From NCBI GenBank assembly GCA_037127255.1, contig JBANSL010000013.1, positions 17,132,688-17,196,687 on the forward strand: a DNA stretch of 64,000 nt, given 5' to 3'. Shown in pieces: positions 30,001 to 42,300 of this stretch. The notes beneath the pieces were generated by a model, which saw only the letters and a program-made list of their open reading frames with translations, searched no databases and was not told the origin of the DNA. The translations under genes were made by a program, and so were the position numbers. How positions within the stretch are numbered: position 1 is the first letter of the stretch; each line of letters begins with the position of its first letter. The DNA comes from Persicaria tinctoria. Its lineage: Eukaryota > Streptophyta > Magnoliopsida > Caryophyllales > Polygonaceae.

Positions 30001-30791
30001 CCAATATGAGCAAGTCTAGAGTGCCACAACATAGTTTTATGCAAATTCATAGAAGCATAGCACTCAGCAGACAAAGATGAAGCACAAAGAATAGGGTTTC
30101 CAATAACATGATATAAACCACCTTTCTTAATACCTTTAATGAGAATTTTACCATTCATTGAAACAGTTTTAATTCCATTTTTAGTATTAAGATCACAGTT
30201 CAAGTCATCAAACACAGAAACAGATAACAGATTCCTCTTCAAGTCAGGTACCGACCTGACCTGTTGAAGGGTTCTAACAACACCATCATGCATTTTAAAG
30301 GGAACATTGCCTATGCCTTTAATTTTAAGAACAGATAAATCACCAAGTCTAACCTCACATTTAGCAGACTCATCAAGATAATCAAAAACATGCTTATTAG
30401 GTGTAACATGCATAGTACAACCAGAGTCCAGAAGCCAGGTATCAGAGGGACTATCACAGGCAACCATAAGCAATTCAGAAGAATAAAACACAGAGGAATC
30501 AAGCACAACAGTTGTACTATTTTTAGATTTCTTTTCCTCATCATCTCTTTTCTTATAGCAATCAGAAATGACATGGTTGTTCTTTTTGCAATAAGTACAA
30601 TGCTTCTTACCAGGTTCAGGAGCCTTATCCTTATTCTTTTTCTTATTCCTCTTTCTATTCTTAGAGTTTCCCTTAGTAAAAAGCACATCAGTTTTAGAAC
30701 CAGATTTATCAGATTTATCACCTTTCACTTTGAACACTTTGATGACCTCACTTTTTTGAGCAATAGCCTCAACAATTCTTTTCTTAGTCAA
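27075..30791 (-). CDS. Copia polyprotein: nucleocapsid, protease, integrase, RT, RNase H
   Basis: About 1,238 codons open without a stop. Order seen: lysine-rich stretch and CCHC zinc knuckle (CTYCKKNNHVISDC), protease with LLDSGCT, pre-integrase LWHSRLAHIG, integrase with HADLWGP, RTDNGLEF and QQNGTAER, a Ser/Glu/Asp-rich spacer, reverse transcriptase with QMDVKTAFLHGEL and LLYVDDILI, then RNase H with DSDYAGNKDNRKS and SSIEAEYIAA. This order (integrase before RT) defines Ty1/copia. It follows the gag frame but is shifted by one base near 30815-30820, so the two no longer form a single frame as is usual in plant copia elements. Confidence 0.95.
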   Translation of the reverse strand: MTKKRIVEAIAQKSEVIKVFKVKGDKSDKSGSKTDVLFTKGNSKNRKRNKKKNKDKAPEPGKKHCTYCKKNNHVISDCYKKRDDEEKKSKNSTTVVLDSSVFYSSELLMVACDSPSDTWLLDSGCTMHVTPNKHVFDYLDESAKCEVRLGDLSVLKIKGIGNVPFKMHDGVVRTLQQVRSVPDLKRNLLSVSVFDDLNCDLNTKNGIKTVSMNGKILIKGIKKGGLYHVIGNPILCASSLSAECYASMNLHKTMLWHSRLAHIGNKGLNHLFRQGMVEGKPSELKHCENCMFGKHAKSVFGSSKFVALKPLDYVHADLWGPAQVDTIGGRKYFLSLIDHHSRKVWVHILRAKSDTFDAFKLWKTKVEGHTTFKLKCLRTDNGLEFCNKDFHGFCHSHGIKRHLTVPGNPQQNGTAERMNRTLLEKARCLLISSGLKHSLWGEAVTTAAYLINRSPSSAIGFKTPQELWSGTKPNIAHLRPFGCTAFVHQNTGKLQPRSLKCVMIGYPEGVKGYKLLVLQPGGYKVILSRDVIFIETEFHFRKVSNIDSENAGVQFYDSNAQEASLDGEFDINIPIGSSSTYHGNVEQHIAPSSTDDSPQQSGGEVSNSNSSSTSTPSDSSSSGSDNYENASNYENALSESESEHDIEHDVSDSSSDSSEHDASDSEHVSEFDEVPDLSNYQLTRDRSPRVKISNKKYFTNEIEFAFVIAEVVDAYTPELFKHAVKCKHSDKWLLAMKEEINSMTSNKTWKLVPKPKNARLVGCKWVYKLKNCVEPGGQPTYKARLVAKGFTQKEGIDYNDVFAPVVKYKTLRLLLAIAAVYDYEIDQMDVKTAFLHGELDEIIYMRQPKGFEDHSKPDHVCLLKKSLYGLKQSPRQWNKKFDNCMFKLGFRMSSYDPCLYFMHVKTESPLYVLLYVDDILIICKSRAKVLDVKESLKKSFDMKDLGPAQKILGIKISRDRSKRQVFLSQKNYLLKVLNRFKVSNVKPAPMPLGGHLDLTKTRMPLGKEEEDYMKSVPYDAAVGSIMYAMICTRPDLAFAVSVLSRYMSNPAEKHWVAMKYLLRYIAGTLDIGLVYGLHTSPSELFGFVDSDYAGNKDNRKSTTSFFYTWCGNCISWKAQLQPIVALSSIEAEYIAATKASKEPIWLQNIMKEVDRKNHKSVLHTDSQSALYLCKDPVYHERTKHIDVRYHFIRVLVSKNLLIVKKIDGKLNPADFGTKIVTTDKFLFCREFLHVIKSN

Positions 30792-31291
30792 AGACTCATT
30801 GCTAAACTGTATAACACCTTAAAAGTATCAAACTGAGATGGCAAAGCATTAAGTAGAATAACAGCTTGGTGAGTATCATCAATTTTATCATCACAACGTT
30901 CAAGCTCTTGTGTCATTCTAAGAAATCTATCCAGATTATCATCCAAAGACACAGAAGCATCCATTTTAAAATTGAAAATACGACACAACAAAGATATTCT
31001 ACTAGACAGAGTTTTAACCAGATAAAGATCTTTCAAAGCTTTCCACAAAGAAACAGAAGTATCACAAGTTACTACCTGTCTGGCTACCTCATCTGAAATA
31101 CGAATCATGATCTCACTGTGTGTAATGAGATCAAGTTCTTTCTTAGCCTCATTGGACATTTCAGCAGGAAGCTCATTAGCAACTGCTTTCCAACACTTCT
31201 CCTTTATCAGGATAACTTTTATCTTAACTTGCCACATGGCAAAGTCAGTAGTGCCATCAAATGGTTTAATGCGATAGGAGTTATCAGACAT
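30788..31291 (-). CDS. Copia gag, N-terminal part (frameshifted at its end)
   Basis: 167 codons from an ATG 669 bases inside the 5' LTR. Contains the usual plant copia gag features: a FDGTTDFAMWQVKIK start, a SLWKALKDLY segment, and a LLNALPSQFDTF segment. The frame then changes at 30815-30820 and ends at TGA 30788, while the homologous continuation lies in the frame of the downstream polyprotein. This looks like a single-base loss after insertion. Confidence 0.9.
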   Translation of the reverse strand: MSDNSYRIKPFDGTTDFAMWQVKIKVILIKEKCWKAVANELPAEMSNEAKKELDLITHSEIMIRISDEVARQVVTCDTSVSLWKALKDLYLVKTLSSRISLLCRIFNFKMDASVSLDDNLDRFLRMTQELERCDDKIDDTHQAVILLNALPSQFDTFKVLYSLAMSL

Positions 31292-31959
31292 AATGAATCA
31301 AAGTTCCTGCAATAAGTGAAAGAAGGGACAAAATCAGTAAAAGTTGGAGAGAGTTGAGCACTCAAACCCTACAACTATCAAGCTAAGAGTTTGAATCTCG
31401 TAAAGTGCTAGCGGAAGCAAAAGTAAGAGCTTTCAAGGAGAGTTCTGAAGAGTCTAATCTTCTAAACTCAAATATTTTCGAAGGTTTTTGTTCAAATCTA
31501 AAATGGCTTATCAGATTGAGATTTCCGACGGAATAAGTCCTCAAAACCCTAGATCTGGAGTTCCTTTAAGAAGAGCTTGCTAGATCTTTGAGATCCAGAG
31601 CCTTAAGGAGAGCTAGCTCCAGGAACTTCAACAGAATCAGAGACGAGCGACAAGGGTATGTCCACTAAAAAACTCAGATCTGGAGTTTCTATCAGAAGAG
31701 CTCAAAGATCTTGAAAGATCTCGAGCCTCAAGGAGTGCAAGCTCCAAAAACTTCAACAGATATAGAGATTTGGGACAAGTGACGCTTTATCTTCGTAGAT
31801 CTGGAGCTTAGAAGGATGAAGAACCCTCTAAGCTTCAACAGAAAATCGAAGAAAATATCAGATCTGGAGCCTAAGAGACACAAGAACTCAAAAGCTTCAA
31901 CAAATCCGATTTTTAAAAACGAGAAAACCCCTTAAAACCTGAAAGCTCTGATACCAATT

Positions 31960-32510
31960 TGAAGAGAATCGATCCAAAACACCAGAATGCATAAACAGAA
32001 ACTTAAGCAATGATAATGAACAAGTTTACAACTCAGCAAAACCAAAGCAAAAGTAGAACGTAGAGATTGTAGCGACGATTAGCCTCAACGAGGACACCAG
32101 CCACCAAGGTCAAAACCTAGAGGGCAAAGAGGCTACAAATCTCTCTCAACACAATGTCACTGAGTGTATTTGGATGGAAGGGAGCTCGATCTACGCTCAC
32201 AAAGGCCGGAAAGGGATGAAACCCTAGAATCGCCTCAGGAGACAAGAACAAAGCTACAGTAAGCAACAACCCTCTCAACTCTCGGATTAGGGTTTTGCAA
32301 ACCCTTATAAAGAGAGCGCTTAAACTGAACGACGTCGTTGCCAGAGCTCAGCAAGAGAAGCTGGAGACATCCATATGGGCTTCAAGCCCAATGGATAGCT
32401 GAGATCAGTTTTGGGCCGGTTTGGCTCAAAACCAATACAATCAGCCTTACAAGTTAAACATCCAATGTACACTTAGAATTACACATAGGTTAAAAGAGAT
32501 GAGCCTAACA
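31960..32510 (-). repeat. Copia 5' LTR
   Basis: 551 bp. The leader between this LTR and gag (31292-31940) is non-coding and has three diverged repeats of a unit with AGATCTGGAG and CTTCAACAGA. Confidence 0.95.
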
Positions 32511-35500
32511 CATGCAATGATATTATCCATAGAAAATGACCATGAAACGTTAAGTTATTTTGAATACGAAAGCTTTTATGTGTGGCAAGCTATGTAATAT
32601 TATATTATATCCTATTGTAATTTCTAATAACTTGGATATATCATATATGTGGTAATGTATCGTATTGTAATTTCTAATATCTTGGATAATCTTTTCCTTC
32701 CCATTATAATATTTCAATTTTTTCTTCATTTACTATTTTTTGCAGTCAGTTGGATAACAATAATTTCAGTGGGAGTGAGATTCCTACGAGTTATGGGACC
32801 ATGACTACTTTGGTCAAGCTGTACGTGTTCATTTCTTAGTCTATTTCCAGTAGAATCCATGGTGCCATATAGAGGGTTGTACAAGTTGATGATTGCAAAG
32901 CATCCTGTATTGCCGCATCAATCTTTGCTCCTTTCCCTTTTCCTGAAATTTGAATGCGTATTTAGAACATTAAAGCAATAGTGCGATAGTCAAGCTTTGC
33001 TTCTCATCAAGAAATTACATGCACCTCTATTTGTGAAGTTGATTATGCTTTCGGAATGTTGTAGCGTTTTCCCACCTAATGTTTCATCTTTATCAGGAGT
33101 CTTAGGAACTGTAGCTTGCAAGGATCAGTTCCTGATTTCAGTGGTTTAACCAACCTTTCTTATATGTAAGTCCATGGTTGTTAGTGCTTTGGCTGCTTAC
33201 AACTTATATTGTTTCTATTTTTCATTTTTCGGTTCTCTCTTGCAGTCATTATTTTTACTGTGGTTGAGATTTCTGATAGTAACGATTTCTTCTTTACACT
33301 CGCATTACCAGAGACCTTAGTCTAAACCAGCTCAATGGACCTATACCTTCAGAGAAACTAGCTGATAGTATGACTACAATGTAAGACTTTTGCCCCCAAC
33401 CTTTTAATATTTTATACCTTCAACTAAATTTCACTGTGGTCTTCTATGGGCTTTTTCTATTTGCAGCATTTTATCACGCAATTATCTTAATGGGACTATT
33501 CCTGCGAGCTTTTCAAGTCCTCCTCGTCTTCAGAAACTGTAAGCATGTGTAGTTTATGTCTATCCAGCTGTTGGTTATCTTCATTGGTATAATTTAGTTG
33601 TCACATTGAATATCCTTCTTTATGCTCTAGGGCACTTGATGGTAACTTATTGAGTGGTTCTGTTCCGTCTTCTCTTTGGCAAAGCAGAAGATTAAATGCT
33701 CGTGAAAAGCTTACTCTGTAAGACAACCACAGCTTACTCCAATTAGCATATATATTCTTAAACATGCACGTTAGTTACCAAACCCCTAGTGTTCAGATTT
33801 GAACAGGACATTAGGTCAGAGGTTATTGTGAGGAATTTCTCTTCCTAAACAATGTGCCTATTTACAATGGTTGCAGGGATTTGCGGAACAATAAGCTCAT
33901 AAAAATTGTTGATAGTTCTAGTGTACCGGCAAATGTTACTCTACTGTATAGCTCTAAACTTTATTATATTTCCATTGATATCAATTCAATTTGTACTGTT
34001 ATACAATGTTGTTTGTTCATGAATACATATTTTTTCCCATAACCAGGCTTGAAGGGAATCTACTATGCTCAACCGAAAGCAATGCTGAACTATACTGTGG
34101 ATCTCTGACTCCAGATGATAACAATACACATACGATTCAGAGAAATGATACATATGTTTTCTCGTCTTCAATCTGTCCTCCCTCATATGAATGTCCTACA
34201 ACTTTAGTCAGTTCAGAATCGTCTTGCTACTGTGCTGCACCATTAATCTTCGATTTCCGGCTAGAAAGTCCTGGGTTTTATGATTTCATACCATACCAGA
34301 ATGATTTTGAGAAGTTCGTGGCCCTTGGTCTTAGTTTGAATGTAAACCAACTGAATGTTAGCTCCATAGTTTGGCAAGAAGGTCCTCGGTTGAAAATGGT
34401 CTTGAAGCTCTTTCCTGCTTATGAGAAATTTACCTTCAATATGAGTGAGGTTCAACGACTTTGGGCAGTGTTTACTGAATGGAAGTTTGGGCGTAATGAT
34501 TTATTTGGACCTTATGAGCTACTTGAATTCATTATTTCGGATCCTTACAAGGCAGGCATGTAAACAATTCTACTTCTCTGTTCTCATTGCAACTATGTGA
34601 ATCAAGCCTCATTTTTATATAGCACCTCTTCCCCAAATTGGATAAGGGCTATATTTTCCTACAAAAGGTTGCATAAAAGTCTACATACTTTATATTGCGG
34701 CTATCAATCTCAATACTTTACTAGACTGTACAATGCATCTAATTCCTAACACTTTACCCTGCACTAATTCTTCATGTTTTCTTTTTCTTTTGCAGATTTT
34801 CCCCAATCCACATCACTGTATGGGTTGAGCAAGGGTGCATTCGTTGGCATAATAGTGGGAGCCATATCTGTTGCAGTTATATTATCAGCAAGTGTCACAT
34901 ATCTTGTTATAAAAATGTATTCGAATAAAAAAACTGGTACCTCAAAAAGATATAAATGTGAGCCACCATACACTTTGGAATTGCTTGTCTAGGATTTTAC
35001 GATTTTCAAACTCTGTGTTGCTCTTTTGTTATGAAAACTTATAGTAAATGCCCACACCCCACTGCAAGATTCATCAAACTTAGAATTAGGCTTATGTTTA
35101 CTGGTGGGATGTTTAAGAGTGCAACTCCTCATCAAGGACTAGTTTTTCCAGTTTATCGCTATATGATTTATGTCTTTCCCATGTTGCTAGAGAGTTTTTA
35201 AGTGTCAGATGACCACATTAATGAATTTTTCTCTCTCTCATAGTGTGCATATATTGATCTGCAGCATTCAGGATCCCTATTGAAGTTGAGGGCTTGAGAA
35301 GGTTCACCTACGAGGAGATGGCGCGTGCTACTAGCCAATTTTGCAGCTCTGTTGAAATTGGACAAGGAGGATATGGAAAGGTCTATAAAGGTGTTCTTTC
35401 TGATGGTGCAGTAGTGGCCATAAAACGCGCTCAATAGGGATCAGTACAGGGTGATAAGGAGTTCCTCACAGAAATAAAAATACTGTCTAGGTTGCATCAC

Positions 35501-36320
35501 AGGCACCTTGTCTCTCTTGTTGGATTCTGTGATGACAAAGACGAGCAGGTATTCTGACTCATGAAACTCATATATGAAATAAAGAATAGCTGTTTAACAT
35601 AGATTTTCTCATCTTCTGAAAGACACAGAAAAGCTCGTGTGCATATTCCAGCTACACTTCCCCAGTACCATTATATTGAGATATGCATCAAATGCTGAAT
35701 GGTTAGAAGGCATCAGCATATTCTGCTAGTAGTTACACTTTAGACATATTTGATTGTTGATATTTGGCTTCCATACGACCTTGCTAGGTCTACCTTTCTT
35801 GATGGATGAGGAAGTCACGAAACGGTTAATAATTGATAGTAATTAAGCTTTATTTCACAAATCAATATTTTTCCCACAATTTGGTCGTCTTTGGCTATTG
35901 CAGATGCTGGTCTATGAGTTCATGCCAAATGGAACATTAAGGGGTCACCTTTCTGGTACGGATAATGTTAATAATTATGGATATTGTTTACTTTGAATTT
36001 GACTTGATTGATGACTTGTTTCTTCCTTTGTTTTCTTTATATCTTCTCTCCTAAATACAGGTAAAAATATTGAGATGATAAATTTTTTTTTAATAAAAGA
36101 GGTTTTCAATCTTTAGTCATACAAATACAGTTACACAAAAAGAGAAAATGTGATACACACGTATGGTTGAGAAACATCAGGAGTAAATTCGCTACTTGAG
36201 AATTAAAGTACGGAGTCTTCATAATATTCTCTTTTAAGTACGTATGGCTACATAAATTATGTATGATCCTGGCTTTGCTGTTATCATTTGCCTGCAGCAC
36301 ATCTTTCACTAGTTCTGTGA

Positions 36321-36650
<330 letters not shown>

Positions 36651-37337
36651 TAGATTCAACATTTTTTTACTTGTTCTTTCAAGATGATTGCATTGTGTAG
36701 TTGTTGATCTAGAGATTGCAAGAAATATGATCAAACTAATGTACTTGTTGCAGGGTTATCTTGATCCGCAGTATTTTTTGACTCGTCAGTTCACTGACAA
36801 GAGCGACGTTTATAGCCTTGGTGTAGTGTTTCTTGAACTCCTTACAAGCATGCAACCAATTTCATATCGCGGAAACATTGTTGGGGAGGTACACTACACC
36901 TCACCTTCTTTTGAATTGGACGCTATATAGATCACTTCCCTGTATTCACTCTCAACTCAACTCGTTTGCAATGCATTTTCCTGCATCAGGTCTACACTGC
37001 ATACAAATCTGGAAACATCCTCTCGATTGTTGATGACCGGATAGGAACTTACCCTCACAAGCAGGCGGAAAGGTTTGCAACCTTGGCTCTAAGATGTTGT
37101 CAGGAGGAGTCCACTGCAAGGCCTTCGATGGCAGAGGTTGTTCGAGAAATTGAGGCCATAATGTTCTTGACACAGGGACGCCAGACCAGTTCAACGATAG
37201 ACTATTCGTATAGCTATTCGAGCAAGGGCGACTCAACTCCTTCATCATCCTCTGCGATGAAGAATCCTTTCGTGTCTTACGATCTCTCGAGCAGTGACCT
37301 GGTTAGTGGAAAATTCTCCGAAATCGGTCCTAGATGA

Positions 37338-38900
37338 ATGGGTATGGGTATTGTGGTCTATCAATCTCCAAGAGTCTGCAGTTTGTTTGTATGGTTATTC
37401 AGATTTTTGAATTGGAATATGCATCTTTTCTTGGTAGTTCTCTCACATGGAATGTATAAAGCAAACGCATCGTTTTGAGCTCTTTTGATTTATTTGCAAT
37501 GTATAAAGAATCATACAGTTTCCATTTTGTTTCTTTCTCATATCAATTGCCTTCATCTTAATTTTGAAATGCTGATAGACTATTAATTTTTGGAGCTCTT
37601 AAACATCTTATTATAATGGAAGATCATGCATATACATGTTTTACAACTATGAACATGTATTGAGAAATCAATTATCAATTAATTATATTAAATGACATAT
37701 AATATAATATTAAAAGCAACATATTGTTGGTTGCTTTAGGATCCAAAACTTATGTTTGACCAGCATCACATGGTGTAGGATCCAATTTAAGATAGGGAAT
37801 TATTAAATAAATATATAATCATATGTATATTTCATTTGTATAATCAATTAGAAATTGAATCTAGGTTTAAGTTATTATGTTGAGGATGACGGGTTAGGTA
37901 GGTATATTAATTACTTTTATGTGTACATATTGACAATTAATATAAGTACTCCGTAGCTAGACTGAATTGCACTTATTGAGTTTAGCATTAATCATAAACT
38001 TGCATTATTCCTTATTCTCATCCATCTTTGTTTGTATGGGTTGTCAGCACACTTGATCAAAAACCGTGTACTTAATTTGATGTGGGGTTTCCCTGGTAAT
38101 TTGATGAGGACAATTAGTGGGTCACCTTCATTCCTCCATTATATCAAAATCAATAATAATGTAGTAGCAATTATTTTTATTTTTATCTATTACTACGTAG
38201 TATTTGATAGGAAAAGGAATTCAAAGTACCAAAAGGCTAAAAAGATTTGCAACCGTTAGGAGAATAGGGGAAAACAAAAGAAGAAACCAATTTGAGGGTG
38301 ATAATAAGATATTGATACAAACAAATGATCAATATATATTCGCAATTATATAGTTGTCATGACATAATAATTTGATTTAGAATAATTTTATAAATTCCAC
38401 AAAATTCAAGTTATTGAAGCTAAAATCTAGTCGAGTCTCAGTTTGAATTGAATTAAAAAAAATATGTATGGTCGTTTAGAAAAGTAAACAAGTTAGAATC
38501 AAACTTTTTTTAGTTAAATTTGAACTACTAAACATAGTATATGATTACCATCCTACAAATTGAAAATTTTATTTAGATTTGTTTTTCCATATTTCCCTAT
38601 TTTTTTTTGTTAATACAACATATTTTAGAAAAACAATTCATCTTTTAAATTCCATAAAAGGGTGTACACCTTATTACCTTATCAATAAAAAGAAAAGGGT
38701 GTATACAATTTTTCATCATATGATTAAAATCAAAATTAATTGAAACAAATACACATAGAAAAACTGGTTAAAAAAAAACATAGGGAGTGAGGGAGTGTGT
38801 GGAAGAACAAGACACGGTGGTCAGGAAAAAGGGTGAGCTTATGAGAGTGACCGTGAAAATGACGGAAAGTTTAAATGATAAAAAGCTCAAATCGCGGCAA
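37338..38900. other. Spacer between kinase paralogue and STICHEL-family gene
   Basis: 37700-37870 matches the 3' flanks of the other two kinase copies (TTGTTGGTTGCTTTAGGATC and GTGTAGGATCCAATTTAAGA). The remainder is AT-rich with no gene seen. Confidence 0.65.
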
Positions 38901-38936
38901 AAAAGGGAGAGAGGGAGAGCGTAGTGAATAACGATG

Positions 38937-39354
38937 CATTTATAAAGGGAAAGAAAAACAAAAAAGGAGAGATTTTTAAACAAATCCCACGCGCAAATCG
39001 TTAACTCCCAAAGATTCTCGCGTCTTCACTGTCTCAAATTCCTCTCAATCCTCCGCATTTGGAGGGAGTTTTCAATTTATTTCACCGATTTCCCCAATTA
39101 GTCATCCCTAATTCACATTTTGGATTGAGCGCCAATTCCAAATCAAAACCCTAAGCTACCGTACAAGGGGTTACTTGATTCAGAATCAAATCGAATTCAT
39201 GGCCTGTTTCTACTTTTTTTCACCTTAATTGTGCCAGATCTGCGCATGCTTATTGCGAATTGGCCTAATCCTGCAGTTGGAATTGGGGGTTTTGGGGTTC
39301 GATAGTTAGCGATTGAAATTAAATGCAGGAGTTGCTACCGAGGTGAGGAGGGAG
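38937..39354 (+). promoter_or_regulatory. STI: Putative core promoter and 5' UTR of the STICHEL-family gene
   Basis: TATAAA at 38941-38946 is followed by a C/T-rich leader. A seven-codon upstream ORF starts at ATG 39323 (Met-Gln-Glu-Leu-Leu-Pro-Arg) and ends at TGA 39344-39346, eight bases before the main ATG at 39355. TATA placement is inference. Confidence 0.5.
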
Positions 39355-42300
39355 ATGTCTGGGAGCAGAGTTTATGATCCGAGCAAGCTGCATTTGAAGA
39401 AGGAGCTCACTCAAATTCGGAAAGCAGCTAGGGTTTTGCGTGATCCTGGCACTTCTTCTTCATGGATTTCGCCTCTCAGCTCGACTAGATCCGCCGCCGC
39501 CGCTTTTTCGGCTCTCAATGCCACCGGCGCGAGGAAGACGCCGCCGCTTTCAAACGCTCATCGTCACTTTGACCTCCAAAATGCTGCAAAATCCACCGCC
39601 GACAGTAAGGAGGGTGGGAGGGAGGATAAGAGGGTGTTTCTTTATAATTGGAGGAGCAGGAATAATAAGTCCTCCAGTGAGAAAAGCTTGGTTAGGGTTG
39701 ATTTAGATGGTATAAATCATAATCATGATTTTGATGGATCCTCCTCCTTTCCTGGCAGTGTCCCTAGTGGCGGTACTAGTGTTGATGATTGTTTAAGCGA
39801 TGCCAGAAATGGAGGAGGTCCTGCTGTTGATTCTAAGAGTGACACTTATGTTGATGATATTCTTCATCTTCATGATCATGGTTGTGGTCATGGCCATCGT
39901 CCAAATCATGGTCATTCCAATCACAGTGCTGGATTCAGATGCAGGGATACAAGGTTGGCGTCAATGGCATCGCCTACAACTGTCAGAAGGCCAATGGGTA
40001 AGATGAAACTTCGTAAACCCTCCTCTTCTTTAATGCAGAAGCAGAGAAGAAGAAGGCTGGAACAATTAGTTCTTGATAGGAGGTCCATAAATTCCCTGGC
40101 ATTAGAGGGTGTCACCCCGTCGAATTCCCTAGGACTAAGCCAGGATGATTCTGTTAGTTTGGCTGACCAAAATGATGATACTGATGAGTACTATAACTCC
40201 GAGGATCTAGGTCACTCTTCAGCTACGTCTCCGTTGCTTTCTAGGCTTATGCAGAAGAACTTTCCCCAATCATCTAGTAAGTTTTTGAGAGTTAGTCGAA
40301 GAGGGGACTCTTCTTATACTTACAGCACAGCTGCATTGTCAACAAGTTCGTTTAATAGATATTTCAACAATAGGAATCCTAGTAATGTTGGATCATGGGA
40401 TGGTACTGCGGTTTCTCTTAATGATGTGGATGATGAGGCAGAGGATCCATTGGATTTGCCTGGTCGAAAAGGATGTGGGATTCCTTGTTGGTCTATGAGA
40501 AGTACACCCAAACACAAAGGGGGTTATGGAAGTTGTTCTCCGTCTCTATCTGATACTCTGAGGAAAAAGGGGAGCAAATTGATTTGTGGAAACCAAAAAA
40601 TTCTTCATAAACGCCATCGTTCCTTATCATGCATAGGTAAGCAGAGAATCGTCTCTGGTACGTCCCAAGGACGTATCCCTCTGCTTAAAAGCCGTGATGC
40701 TGGAGCATCATCATTTGGAACAGGAAACAGTGATGACGAACTATCTACTAATTTTGGGGAGCTCGATTTAGAGGGTTTGAGTCGGTTGGATGGGAGAAGG
40801 TGGTCATCTAGTTGTAGGAGTCAGGAAGGGTTAGAACTCACGGCTCTTGCTGGAGACAGCCAAGATGAAGGTGCATTGGAAAATGGTAGGAGTTTTAGCC
40901 AGAGATATAGGCCAATATTCTTTGATGCATTGGTGGGGCAAAATATAGCGGTTCAGTCCCTTATGAATGCCATAACAAGGGAAAGGATTGCCCCAGTTTA
41001 TATTTTTCAAGGTCCTCGTGGTACTGGGAAAACATCTACTGCCAAGATCTTTGCAGCTGCTCTGAATTGTTTGGCCGCTGAGGGCACTAAACCTTGTGGG
41101 GTCTGCCGGGAATGTACTAATTTTATCTCTTGCAAAAGTAGAAATATCATGGAGGTTGATGGGACAAATAAGAAAGGAATTGACAGTGTTAGATTCCTGC
41201 TGAAAAGGTTAGCAGTGGCACCCCCGTCAGCTATCTCAAGCTACAAAGTCTTTGTTATTGATGAGTGTCATTTGTTGCCCTCCAAGACCTGGGCAGCCCT
41301 TCTCAAGTTTCTTGAAGAACCACTCCCACAAGTCGTCTTCATATTCATCACTACGGACCTTGAAAATGTGCCACGTATCATACTCTCAAGGTGTCAGAAA
41401 CACCTGTTTAACAAAATCAAAGATGTTGATATTGTAACCAGATTGCAACGAATAGCAGTTGAAGAGAATTTAGAGATTGAACCTGATGCACTGGAATTGA
41501 TTGCGTTACATGCTGATGGTTCACTTCGAGATGCAGAAACTATGTTCGAACAATTGAGTTTGTTGGGGAAGAGAATCACTTCTACTCTTGTGAATGAACT
41601 TGTGAGTTTTCATCTTCTTTCAAGTTTTCTTCTGTTTTCTACCTCTTGCCTTTTACTCTTGTGAATGAAGTTTTGATTGCCTCCAATGAGATGGTTAATG
41701 TAACTTGCTCTATTACAACATCTTTATTTTATAGGATGTGGGTATTCAAGTTTCTTTAGAATCTCTTTGTTTCTGAAAGTCTTTTCTTTATGTTGTCATT
41801 TCTTTCCTGTGTAAATTTGTTGATCATTCTAGTTTATAATGCACAGGTGGGAATCGTTCCTGATGAAAGATTGCTTGAACTTCTGGAGTTGGCTATATCA
41901 TCCAATACTGCAGAGACCGTGAAAAGGGCAAGGGAATTGTTGGATTCTGGGGCTGATCCATTAGTTTTGATGTCCCAGCTTGCCAGCCTTATTATGGACA
42001 TTATTGCTGGGAATTATGTCTTTGATGGTGCCCAGTGTAGCAACTCTTTTGTTGGACGAAGTTGTAAGTGCATCTTTCATCGTTCAATTAAATTTCTAGT
42101 TTTTACCGTGTTATTTAGTCATGGATGTTAGCATTGCTTGAAATCAAGTGACAAACTGACAATTACTGAAATAGGCGCTCAAGTATATAGAACCTGTTGG
42201 CAGCTCTTTCTCAGCATATATGGGTTTATCTTTCAAATATCATTTCAGATAATATAAACTCTAAAAGCTGTTTGGTTTCATATCTAAACTTGGTAGTCTA

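Larger units (their letters stand above)
26419..32510 (-). mobile_element. Ty1/copia retrotransposon, near full length, in intron 7
   Basis: 6,092 bp, antisense to the host gene. LTRs at 26419-26965 and 31960-32510 start TGAAGAG and end CTAACA. The 5-bp target duplication CATGC is at 26414-26418 and 32511-32515. The primer site next to the right LTR (31941-31957) reads TTGGTATCAGAGC on the minus strand, complementary to initiator Met tRNA. A purine-rich tract (AGGAGGGTAAAT on the minus strand) adjoins the left LTR. By eye the LTRs differ at about eight substitutions plus one 4-bp indel, near 1.5%, so the insertion is young. The intact gene's intron 7 shows the empty site (TATCATGTGATAATATT near 9713). 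Confidence 0.97.
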
